In this document: positions 22,567 to 33,600 of the stretch, one piece after another
How the letters are laid out: every line of letters begins with the position of its first letter
How positions within the stretch are numbered: position 1 is the stretch's first letter
NCBI GenBank assembly: GCA_017591395.1
Contig: WEDG01001030.1
Location: 124,001 to 188,000 of the forward strand
Origin: Schistocephalus solidus
Taxonomy: Eukaryota; Platyhelminthes; Cestoda; Diphyllobothriidea; Diphyllobothriidae
Length of the DNA: 64,000 bases
Reading direction: 5' to 3'
Notes under the pieces: generated by a model
The model's input: the letters and a program-made list of their open reading frames with translations, nothing else
The model's database searches: none
What the model was told of the DNA's origin: nothing
Made by a program: the position numbers and the translations under genes

Positions 22567-22999
22567 ATTGTCCTGCCGCTTTAGATAGGGAAGATTACAA
22601 ATGGTAGATTGGCACTGACCGATCGGTTACGGGACTCACTCATCGGGTTGTTTTTGGAGCCTTCGTACAATAGTACTTTGAGGTCATTAGAAAGCAACTA
22701 CGGATGGATTGCTGAGGTTAAACCTACCAGATCAAGCAGAAGTGACAGAGAATGACAAGTTATTATTTTTAGAAATTTGGTTTTTAGAAAGCACTTACGA
22801 TCCAAACGTGAGGATCGTCTGCCTATACGTCTGTATATGCGCAAGTTCATTTAGCTGGTTTCTGATGGTGTCCAGAAATATGAGTGCTTGAATGAAGGTG
22901 GAATAAGACAGAGTGCTCGTTGCATTAGTCCACTATGTCCTAGATCATATATATATATATGAATGAGAAGGTAAAGCGATCTCTGGGGAGAATGGTTTA

Positions 23000-25260
23000 A
23001 TCGTCATCTAAATTGCACACTCGTACTTGAGCGCATCATCGGAGATAATGCAGAATGGGAAATACATACCTAAATAGATCTCTTGTTACTCATTCCTGAT
23101 AGGTCAACCAGGTTCTGTCCTCATCGGTCCTCTCTTCTTGCCTAAGTGGTGCCTGACGGCCTCGTATGCCACTGGTAGATCGATCCTGCGGTTGATCTAA
23201 TTGGTATCCTATTGCTAGGCCTCGATTATCTCTCTCGCCATTTTGCTTTCGGCTCGGCCGACTACTTGTTTAGTGTCCAAACTGAATCAATGATTAATTT
23301 CGAGGCTGTGCATGGTGACATGCGATCGTACGTCTTTTCGCTTAACGATTATAGTGTGCTCATGCATGCGCGATCTAAGTCGTTTGACGGTCATGCCGTA
23401 GTAATTGACTGTAAAGTCTAGACAGTTGACCCGGTAAACGACGCCTGACGTGTCCACAGGGGCTAGCCGCCCCTTCGGTTGCATTAGCGAGCACCAGATG
23501 GTGACTTCCGGTTTGTGAAAAAGACCACGTTAAGGGGTCTCAGCATGCATTCAGTGGCCTCGGAGACGTCACGCACGTAAGGCAGGGTACGAAAGATTTC
23601 AAGCTTTTGTTTATGCGCCCCGTTGGTTTGCGTGTGCCTGCGATACAAGCATTTGTTTATGAAGCTCTGCAGGTATCCGTTGGCGAGGAAGAGTTGCCAT
23701 AGGGATTATCGCTCTCGCAGCTTCTCAGCCTACGTACTGCAGTGTTTATTGATGCGTCGAAAATGTGTCCGGACGCAACTGCGTTTATGTGACAGAAAGT
23801 GCTTTCTTTATAATGAAGAGTTTTCTCGGTATTTTTCACTTTTTAGAAGACTTCGGTGTGTAGGGCTCCATCCTCCTATCTCAACACCTGAACATCAAGG
23901 AAAGAAATTTTAATATCCTTTTCTTCCTTCATTGTAGATGGAATTTTGGGGACAATGGAGTTCAATTTACGTATAAAGGCCTTCTTCACGTCTCGACGCA
24001 GGATAAAAAGAGTGTAGTCCACGTGACACATTCATAATTTTGGTTTGTGAAACAGGAAGACTCGTGCTTCTAGTTCCTGCAGGACCACCTCTGCGAGAAA
24101 GCCGGGAATCGGGAGTGCATAGGGGCTCCCTGGATTTGCTCGTACACCTGGCCTTTAAATGTGAAGTATGTGGTTTAACACTAGTCTAGTAACTCCATCG
24201 CGTGCTTACTTTAAAATGGGTTTCCCTCTTCACCGTACCATCTCTTTAGTAGGTCACTGATGACTCTAGTAGGTAGTTCTTCAGCGCTGGATGTGAAGAG
24301 GGAGACGACGTCAAAAGATAACATTATTTCGTTGGGGTCTATTTTGGAACCTCTGAGTTTTTCCAAGAAGTGTTGAGGATACGGCTGTGTGTTCTAAGCC
24401 CTCTGTCAGCTTCTTCAAATGTTTAGCAAACCATTTAGCTAGCCCGTATGTAGGCGTGCCTTTCAGGGCCACACTTGGCCACAGGGGAACCTTCGCTTTG
24501 TGGATTTTTGGGAGAACATAAAAACGCGCTCTGGCAGCATCGCGCGGTTTCCTCTGCGGTCAATCGCTTTCAGATAATGCCTGCTGGTTTCTCATAAGAT
24601 TTAGACTCTTGATGGTTTTGCCTCCCGATTGTTTTCATGGGATTAGACTTGATGACTCTATATGACTGGCTGTCATTCAGTAGCTCATCTGCTTTTGCTA
24701 TGTAATCCGATTTGTACAAGATCACGGTTGCCCGTCCTTTGTCTGCTGGAACAATCACAATCTCTTCATCCTTAATGGCCTTTACGTCGGCTGAGGAGAT
24801 TGTTCAGCATAGCCTGTGAGATATTATGATGGATAAGTCTTACTGGTGAATCTAGTTCTTCGAGTCTTCTGTAGTCTGCGTCTTTGAGAGTTTCACTTCC
24901 AGTGCGGTGATAAAGTCCACTGGATGCGTGTTGTAGCCGGAATCATGTTGAAGCACTTTAAGCTGATCATCTGTCAGCTGTTTAGCTGACAGGTTGTGAA
25001 CAGATTATGACACAGTTTTTATTGCCTGCACTTGTTTTAGCGCAGTCATTTTTTTTCCGGAGTTGGATCTTCTTCTCTCGCTAGTCGTTCAGCTTAATTA
25101 AGATCCAGCTCTGCAGGTTTTTTAAGGTGTCCATCTTGAGATAAGATTCACACGCTGCTTTCTCCATTTCAAGTTCCCTGTCGCATTTTTTTCAGGCGAA
25201 TTTGGCATTCGTTTATGAGAGCTCTTAGTAAACGTCGGCTACAGCTCCTGGCGTGGCGCG
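23000..25260 (-). pseudogene. Penelope-like element, long decayed copy
   Basis: Read from about 25200 down on the minus strand, the order fits a Penelope-like element. The N-terminal region contains a DDQLKVLQ-like stretch (near 24960) and a HNISQAMLN-type block. IVPADKGRATVILYKSDY (about 24700-24758), a hallmark at the start of the RT domain, follows. RT pieces come next, including PKIHKAKVPLWPSVALKGTP (about 24460-24530), FDVVSLF (about 24290-24310) and a CHVDYTLFIL block (about 24005-24035) where the catalytic Y-x-DD-like box is expected. A GIY-YIG-like region at 23300-23460 reads GVVYRVNCLDF, then YYGMTVKRLRSRMHEH. The C-terminal part near 23150-23230 is frameshifted. Many stops and frame changes make it non-functional. 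It is the most complete Penelope-like copy in the window. Confidence 0.8.
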
Positions 25261-26635
25261 TGCACGGTTTTACCCCTGACATATCTTCCTATGCGTAAGA
25301 TTTCCCAAATTCAATGTAAACCAACAAATGGAGCCTTTTCCTCGGATGGCCGGACTAACATACGTTAAGGCGCTTATAGTCTCTGCATACTATCTTTCTA
25401 ATTTGATCTCATTTGTTTAATTTGTTCACTGTGTGTACGCACATAGGTTTAATCACAGGAAGTCTCAAGGGTTCAGAATTTCGAAAAAGAAGACGTATTC
25501 TGTAAGTACTAATGGTGTTTTCAGGTTCTTCAAGGTTGCAATCCTCTCAACACAGAAGGACCGAAATGGTGAACATATCACCACGGATGTGATCAATAGT
25601 AACCTGCGCACAATATTTATTTATGTGAATTTGAAGTTTTGCGGTTTAAGGAGAGCTCGGCAATGAGAACAGGCTGGCTTTGCCTGAATAAACTTCCTGG
25701 GTAAAACTGTTTAAATTCGCAAAGCCTTGCGTTTGGACAGTAACAAGGATCATGGCCTCTGTCGCTCAAAATACAAACTTTTCTTTCATCTGCTTTTTCG
25801 ACTGGCGTTAATTTTTTTTAAAAAATAGCACGGTGCCCTATAATTCCAAGTTTAAACTTGACGTTATCTCCTAACAGCTGGTATGAGAGTAAGGTTGGAG
25901 CTAGCTTGAAACGAGGGCTGAAGAGTAACAAGGTTTTTTCGTGAATAGTAGGTTTGCCTGCCAGTGCTCCAAACTTGAAAGTCGGGTAGAAATGCAGGCT
26001 CTGGGAAATAATGAGTGTAAGTTTGCTGAAAAAACGCTTTTAGGTAACCTATTCAGGGGTTTCAACGTCGTTGAAAGTGCCGATAGAATTTAACAAATCA
26101 TGGAAAACGACTCAGTTGGATTTACTGAGAAGTTGTGCTAGTTTACTTGAATGCACCCTGCCAAGTTCATATATACATGCTCTTGAAGAGGGATCAGCTT
26201 TCTTCAATTTTTGGTCTCCACGTCGCCCATTTTTGCCCAACTTAGATTATTTGAATCACGATACTAAACTTAAGGTGGAAAGTGTGAAGCTCCCTCAGAG
26301 AGGTTGCAAAGAGCAGCCATAGCATATAAGGAAACTTTGACAAAAGAAAATAACTACTTCAATTTTGCATTTGTCGAGTGCTGTGAAAGCTGCGTAGATT
26401 TTAATCTGATGTCGTCTCATTATTTGGTTTTCTCAATAAGTTATCTTTGTAGTGCACTGCATCACAAGGGCCCAGTCACCGATCGATATGGTGCGTGTAA
26501 TTTGATTATATCCTTTTAAATTAATTTAGGGTAAGGGGGTGAAAATACCTGAGGAATTAACACAAACGCTTGAGTTATGCGATTTTATCCTCATCTCATC
26601 CTCTTGACAGTCTCACAGTAGAATATTTCCTCACC
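25261..26635. other. No gene recognised
   Basis: AT-rich flank of the Penelope-like element with short open frames (for example 26071-26322, plus) that match nothing I know. Confidence 0.35.
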
Positions 26636-26897
26636 GGGAGCCGTGAGTTTAATCGTACTTGAGTCCAACCAAGGCCACCGAGTTTTTCACACTTGTGTCA
26701 AATGAATTATTAAAAGCTGCCAAAATCCCCTAATAATTAATCGTGCCTGGTAGTCATTTGGTGAATTCTAGATTGATTGCTTAGGAAAATCTGTTGGGGT
26801 AGTCAGCATAGTGTATCAGAATTGGTGGATTTCATTGGTTGCAGCAGGCTTGGCGGGAAGTTGACCCAAGTTTGATTAAACTCACGGCTCCCTGTGG
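26636..26897 (+). repeat. Family A repeat, unit 1 (tRNA-like head deleted)
   Basis: It starts with gggagccgtgagtttaatc (26636-26654), the perfect reverse complement of gattaaactcacggctccc at its own right end (26874-26892). Between them lies the family body (ttttcacacttgtgtcaaatg, ctgccaaaatcccctaat, gattgcttagg, gtatcagaattggt). The tRNA-like T arm is missing. The 19-bp terminal inverted repeat makes this unit look like a small inverted-repeat element. Confidence 0.8.
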
Positions 26898-27201
26898 GAC
26901 ATCGTAGCTCAGTTGGCTACAGCGTTGGCTGTACTAAAGCCTTCCCCTTGCTAGCGTGGGTTCGAATCCCACTGAGGCCGCCAATGTTTTCACAGGTGGG
27001 TCAAATGAATTAATCAAATCTGCCAAAATCCTCCACTAATTAATTATGCCTGTTAGTCATCTGGCGGATTCAAGATTGATTGCTTAGGAAATCGTGCTTA
27101 GGCAGTCAGCTTTCTGTATCAGAATTGGTCGATTCTATACGTTGCAGTTGGTTGGGCGGGTAAATTGACCCAAGTGTGATTAAACTCCCTACTCCTGGTT
27201 G
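26898..27201 (+). repeat. Family A repeat, unit 2 (complete, tRNA-like head)
   Basis: The tRNA-like head begins at 26898 with gacatcgtagctcagttggc. ggctgtactaaagcc follows, then the T-arm/B-box block gtgggttcgaatcccac and acceptor-like tgaggccgcc. The body follows to gtgtgattaaactc. The head can be drawn as a cloverleaf with acceptor GGCCTCG (better kept in unit 3) and CGAGGC, but the anticodon arm is irregular with a long variable region, so it is a tRNA-derived element rather than a tRNA gene. The 304-base distance to unit 3 defines the unit. Confidence 0.85.
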
Positions 27202-27335
27202 GGCCTCGTAGCTCAATTGGCTAAGGCTTTTACTGTACTTAAGCCTTTCTCTTGCTGACGCGAACTCAAATCCCACCGAGGCTGCCGAGGTTTTCACAAT
27301 TGGGCCAAATCAATTATTTAAAGCTTTCAAAACAG
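27202..27335 (+). repeat. Family A repeat, unit 3 (truncated)
   Basis: It begins ggcctcgtagctcaattggc and has a decayed B box (gcgaactcaaatcccacc). It reaches only the first part of the body (ttttcacaattgggccaaat, then tttaaagctttcaaaac) before the similarity stops. Confidence 0.8.
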
Positions 27336-29022
27336 TTAAGTAGCAGGTGAATTTGCGAGTTTCGAGTTCTACTTGCAAACAAGAAGAAGAAAATGCAACC
27401 TTTACGGCCGTCTTCTGCGTTTTCGAACGCTTGCATCAACACCACATCAGAATGGAAATGAATAAACTCCAACTACAATTGAGCCTAATTCGGCTCCTTT
27501 CTGCACATACAGCGAGTTCGTTCTCGATTCCAAACGTGATTTTGAGATTGGTTAGCGTGCATATATTGCGTTTAATCTGGTAAGAAACTCGGTACGTCGA
27601 GTTATGCTTCAAGGCTAGCCTTTTCCTGTTAGAGATCAGCACCATTACCAGTGTGATAGGCAACTCAAATTCGGGGTCCTCATCCAGAGTGCAACCAGTG
27701 ACTTTGAATCGTGGTTCATCCCTCTTAACTGTCCGTTTGTTGTCACATACCCGTGAGATGAGACGTTTTGAGAAATTGCTTTAATCATGGCAAGGAGGGC
27801 TGCAGCATGGAATCATATGATTGCCCATGTGCTCCCATTTATACCCCATTTTATGCAAGCTAACGTTCATACGATAAATGATATCCACTACAAATTGTGT
27901 GAAAACACGTAGTGGGATACAAAAAATAAGCCGGCCTAACATTGGTTACCGCTGTTTCACAGTCTTACATGCTGGACTCCCGTACGAATATGCAAACTCA
28001 GACTACATCAAGTATCTTTTCGATGAGCGCACGTTCACATTTTCCATCTTAAAAAAAGACACTCCCCTTCCTTACCCAAGGAGTACGGGTGACTCGAGTG
28101 CGCGCCTTCCTATATATATATCCTACAAATCCAAGTGCCGTTGATTTGATGACACTGCATGAAGGACCAACAGCCCTGACTACAGTTAAATCTGCCAAGA
28201 TGTGTTCGGACCTGTGCGTGGTTGTAATTGGAGTGGCAGACTGGTGGAATGGGAGGCAAACTTCGGGGGGCCCCAACGACACACTCAAGCATGTAAGCTT
28301 CGAGTATTCCAACCCTTCTTTTGAAATTCCTGCGTATGGGTTGCATGCTATTGCGTACATTAGATGACCTTACTCATGAAATCTCATAAATTTTACGACA
28401 AAAAGACCTCTGACGTAAAATCCGCGCACGCTGCGTCCCCAAAAGTTTTAGGGAAGTAAGTGACCATTCTTAAAAAGAAGGCATTCGTTGTTTTGTTGTT
28501 TAATATTAACTAATATAAAAATCACTATATTTATCTGAAAACTCGAATTTAAGAAAATGGCTTTATGAAAAATTACCCGAATACTACTGTATACAACGAT
28601 GTATAAGAACCGGGGTCGCAGAAAACGCCTCACCGCATTCAGCGCACTATACACATATAAAAGATCTGACACACTTGAGTCAATCAAGGTGATCTAAAAG
28701 CCGTGGCATGGATGACTGCAATCTTACGGAATCACGTGTTCCTCATATCTGGACCAAGAGACAGGCTGTAATTTCTTCTTATTAATATGGTTTTTATGGC
28801 AATCACACTCAGTTGGGGTACGAGAGGCCACCTGTCGTGATTTTTTGTGGAATGGTGTGCAGAACCGACCTATGAGCTATGGGAAAATGGCCTGTTTAGC
28901 TTTGTCATCCGTCGCGTAAACTACCGCATCCCGCTGTCTCGACACTGGACCAAAGGTGAGCAAAGGCAGAGAGGGTGCGGTAAATGCAGCACAAGGCTTC
29001 TGTAATACCTTCTATGGTCACC
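27336..29022. other. No gene recognised
   Basis: Several overlapping open frames on both strands (27347-27663, 28049-28367) have no recognisable content. The 28090-28300 part is richer in G and C and might belong to an unrecognised repeat. Confidence 0.3.
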
Positions 29023-29383
29023 TAAACAGGACACGGGAATAGGAACCACCCCGCCCGCTTAGAAAAAGGTAGCCCTACGATAAATTTCAGGAAGGGCAAA
29101 TATATCCATGTCTTAACGCTAACACTAACCCTAACATACAACCAAACTCTCACCTTAATCTTAACCGTAGCCCTACCCTAAACCTAAACCCATAAGTTAC
29201 CACGATGATAACCTTCACCCTTGGCCTAATTATGACCCTAAACCCAACTCCGACATTAATCTCAAAATTAAACTTCCTCTAAACTTAACCCTCAACCTCC
29301 GCTTAATCCTCAACATAATTTCTTTGGAGGTAAGACCAAAGGCACATAAATTATGGGTGGTCCATTTTCTCGTGTCCTGTTTA
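29023..29383. mobile_element. Short inverted-repeat element with telomere-like interior
   Basis: The left end taaacaggacacgggaatag, running on through gaaccaccc to 29051, is the near-perfect inverse of gggtggtccattttctcgtg, running on to the last bases ctgttta at 29383. This gives terminal inverted repeats of about 29 bases with about four mismatches and small shifts. The 300-base interior, from about 29110 to 29320, is a degenerate run of CCCTAA-like words (ctaaccctaac, ccctaccctaaacctaaacc, and so on). No open frame exists, so it is MITE-like. No target-site duplication was seen. Confidence 0.7.
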
Positions 29384-29923
29384 CGCGGCTATACAAGGCA
29401 TCCTTACCGGCGTCTGCTGCTATGAAATAATTCCCGCTCAGGTAGCTGTCTTTGCTCCAGCTAATCTGTGTAGCACATATTGCAAATCTTCCGTAATTAT
29501 GAGCCTAATATTATATTGCCTAAATGGACTTCTAAAACAAAACATTCGATTTTTAATTTCACAAATGTCTGTTCCGAAGAGCCACAAGCGCACGATAGTC
29601 GGCAAAACTGCCAATCAATGCCATTTTTTATTCAAAAACACCGTGACGTTCAGTGAGATAAACAAACATGGTACAGCACACTGAATTTGACCCCCTCCCC
29701 TCTACAGTCCAGCAAGAAAGCAATCCTTACAACTGCACAAAGGATGCCGTCTAAAGTCTGGAAAGTCATTTGATTCATAAGAATTATTTTTTTTGCTTTT
29801 TGAGCCTCTCGAAGTTGGAGACATTTATCAGACCAATGTCGGGTGCATGCAAAGGAACATTAGCATGGTTCAAAACGGTTGATGTAGCCCAGGACATAAA
29901 CTTTGGTGCAGTTACATAAAAAA

Positions 29924-30684
29924 GGTCCATATAAAAGAAACGGAGGGCTCGATGTAGAGAAAAGAAACGGAGGGCTCGATGTAGAGAAACGGAGGGCTCG
30001 ATGTAGAGAAAAGAAACGGAGGGCTCGATGTAGAGAAACGGAGGGCATCTGGATAGTAGAGAACGCGAGGGCTCGATGTAGAGAAAAACAATTGTCCTTT
30101 TGCACGAAGGACTAGTCTATCATAAGTCTAACATAAAAAGGTCCATATAAAAAGAAACGGAGGGCTCGATGTAGAGAAAAGAAACGGAGGGCTCGATGTA
30201 GAGAAACGGAGGGCCTGATGTAGAGAAAAACAATTCTCCTTTGCACGAAGGACTAGTCTATCATAAGTCTAACATAAAAAAGGTCCATATAAAAGAAACG
30301 GAGGGCTCGATGTAGAGAAAAGAAACGGAGGGCTCGATGTAGAGAAACGGAGGGCTCGATGTAGAGAAAACAATTCTCCTTTGCACGAAGGACTAGTCTA
30401 TCATAAGTCTAACATAAAAAAGGTCCATATAAAAGAAACGGAGGGCTCGATGTAGAGAAAAGAAACGGAGGGCTCGATGTAGAGAAACGGAGGGCTCGAT
30501 GTAGAGAAAAACAATTCTCCTTTGCACGAAGGACTAGTCTATCATAAGTCTAACATAAAAAAGGTCCATATAAAAGAAACGGAGGGCTCGATGTAGAGAA
30601 AAGAAACGGAGGGCTCGATGTAGAGAAACGGAGGGCTCGATGTAGAGAAAACAATTCTCCTTTGCACGAAGGACTAGTCTATCA
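29924..30684 (+). repeat. Higher-order minisatellite, five copies of about 141 bp
   Basis: The marker ggtccatataaaa starts at 29924, 30140, 30282, 30422 and 30563, giving spacings of 216, 142, 140 and 141. Each copy holds about three short units of the type gaaacggagggctcgatgta plus gaga(aaa). The spacer caattctcctttgcacgaag and ggactagtctatcataagtc follows. The first copy is longer, with extra short units and one diverged one. Later copies are nearly identical, which implies recent unequal exchange or replication slippage. The short open frames across it (29860-30115, both strands) are repeat-derived. Confidence 0.95.
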
Positions 30685-33600
30685 ATTGAAATGATCACAC
30701 CCCTATCCCTTTTAAATTACTGTAAACAATAAGCTTCGACCAAGACCCTGTTTAACTGGTAGCCTGTTAATAATAAAAATAAACGGTGGTTTCCTTTGAG
30801 TGGTCTTTTACCCGTAGATCGAACAAACGCAGCACACATGGGATTCTCCCAAATAATCAGGTAGTCAAACTAGTGACTAGTGATAATATCATTTGTTTTT
30901 ATTCAGTGGGCGTTTTCGGTGGATATTGGAGCTAGTTCTTACTTACCCTTAATCAAATAAGTTTAACACCAAAGACTCTGATACGTAGAACAAAAATGTC
31001 GTTCTGATAATGCTAACTTAATGTAGTAATCTATCATAGACTGTGATGGTTTTCGATGCTTATAAACATTTCAAATTCATTCTAAAATTATGGGCATAAA
31101 AAGTATTCTAGATTATTTCGGCTTTTGAAATTTCTGAAATGCATGTTAGCCTGCAAAATGGGTAGGGTTATATCAGCCCATTGTCAGGTACTGCGTCTTC
31201 TTAAATTGTGTTCGTAAAAGTAACATTTGTAAGGTGATACTAGGAACGCCGCTTGATTTAAGCGTTAATAACTTATTTTTTTTGCATTTTGACTAAGTTA
31301 CACCCTTTTAGCAGCATTTGCAATTTGCCAACTTTGAGAAATTCGAGAATAGAACGTGTCCAACCCTGTTTTAGAAGCGTTTTATGGAATGAAAAGGAAA
31401 TGGTTAAAACACCTGCATTAGTTAAACTAATTATTAGCTTAAATTCAGTTCTAGCTAAGCAAAATACTTGCATTCGTTGAGGTTTTTAGTGGTTTATTTT
31501 AAATCCACGATCAAATGGCTCTAACAAGCCCTCAAAAATGATTGATTGCTATGGAGCTATAAATTAATGAATGTATAATTTTTTCAACCAAGAGGTTTGA
31601 AAGTAAACGCGATGAAGATTTAAGGTTTGTGGTTAAGATTTTTAGAGAGTTGACGTTTTATATGTGGTGATCAGCTGATATGCAGGTTAAATACTTGTGT
31701 TTCAAACCACTCAGTTAGCCTAGAGTGTAATATTTTAGTGAAAATCCTTGACATACAGTGTCACGAACCATCGAATGACTGGCAACGGTTCCTTAAATTT
31801 GATGAAAAAATCGCATGCTAATTTAAATTGTGTTCTGAAAGACTCGATGTTTGCTTTCTGTTCGCATTTTTTTATGCTGCCTATTTCTTGTGTGGTGCAA
31901 GTGTGTTAAGTGATCAGAGAAGGGAGACTTGATCGTGCCGGTGCGCCCTGTGGCTAAATCTACAGCCCTCGCAGACGGTCTTATAACCACAAGCAAGTAG
32001 TTAGAAGGGTTATTTCCCCATAAAAGATGACCTTACTCGGGTAATGTTGGATAGAAATTTGAGTACGTATTTAAGCGTTCATTTAGTTTTGCTATTTTTG
32101 TATTTTGAGTGGATTTGAGGTTAAAAACGCGTTTTCCTACCTAAAACTACCTGTTCAATCTTATACATTGAGAGACAATAGGCAAGATTTGGTTTAAATT
32201 GCAGGTTGCGGGAAATACAAGACATTGTCCATGCTATTTAATATCACAGAGAAAAGTCCATAGTTTTCTGTGCATTAAGCTATAAAAGAATATTAATAAG
32301 AGTATGAAAGGTTTCACATAAATCCCCTCTAATTCCATGCAAATCAGGTGAAGGAAAAAGTACAGAATCGCATTGGTTTCCATAAACAAGCAGGGAATTC
32401 AGTTGTAGGAATAATTTTCTGCAAATTGCTGATCTTTTGTAACAAAACGCCGGAATAATCTTGTTTAATACTCATTTTGTGTTATTATGGCAAAAATGAA
32501 GAATGACAACAAAAACGTACACGATACCATGGAGATGGACTACAGGAACATCTATATTAAATTGCACTTAGATACTTTTTTATAATGTAGTTTCCACTTA
32601 TGCAGAATTTAGAAACAGAATGGACGGAAGATAAATAATATTCACAAAATCTTTGTATATAATCGCATACTCTGTTGTGTTTTTGCAGCCTCAGATCAAA
32701 GCACTTAAGTAAACAACTATAGGAAAAAAACCTCCAATAGAAATCTTAAGGTAATTGCTTTCATTTACAGCAGAAAATGTGTCCCCTATATTCAGAGAAG
32801 TCAAAAACTGATAAAACGGCAACATTTTCACCTTGAATGTTAGAAAAATGTTAATTCTGTATTTGCTCGTCAGCAAAATATCTAAAAACGTGCTTATTAA
32901 AGGGTTAACTTATTATACAACGCCTTTTAATTGCTCTTGGGCATATAAATTGTCAACTTTTGTTGTGGACGTTTATTTTTCAAGGCAAAATATTTTCGTG
33001 TTTTGGTGAATCTACATTTATTTCGCAAAAGACTATTTCCATTAGAAGGAATACCCAAAAGCGTACTACTTTAATACACAGTTCTCTTTCCTAAGGGTGT
33101 AACAGTTGAGACGCAGCCAGGTGTTTCATGGTTGAATCCAATCATCAGTACGCCATATGCCTTGTGCAGTGAGGTATATATAGAACTTAATGCTTTTATG
33201 AAATAATTTATTTTGAAGGTTATGATAAAACACACAGAACAGTATCTTACATCAATTTCAATCGATAGAAAATGGTAAAAATCGCATAATATTCACAGGT
33301 ATTTCAAGGAAAATTTGAAACTAGTTGTAATCCAATACCAGAAATATCAATAATGAAATATTTCGAAAGAAACGTTCTCTCAATATCCACAAAATTGTAT
33401 GCTTACGCTATCACCCTGAAAATTCTTTTGAAATTCATTCGTCGAATTGACAGTGATTTTCCGCGTTTTCAGAATAGGCTGCTTTTTAAAAAAAGTTTGT
33501 ATTTCTCAACAAAATAATATTTCTTTGCTCATTTCTTTTAAGTTTCCAATTCGGTTAATGTTATTCATTATTATTTCAAGGCTTTTTTATACGCATTGAT

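Noticed and set aside
26898..26980. A functional tRNA gene
   Set aside because: The T arm and B box are good, but the anticodon arm is irregular, the 5' acceptor is decayed and the same head is followed by the same long body in other copies, so it is a tRNA-derived repeat.
29903..30115. Repetitive Lys/Arg-rich protein
   Set aside because: It is a translation of the minisatellite; the later copies do not keep it open.
29903..30684. CRISPR-like array
   Set aside because: Spacers between repeats are themselves repeated, and all other evidence points to a eukaryotic genome; it is a minisatellite.
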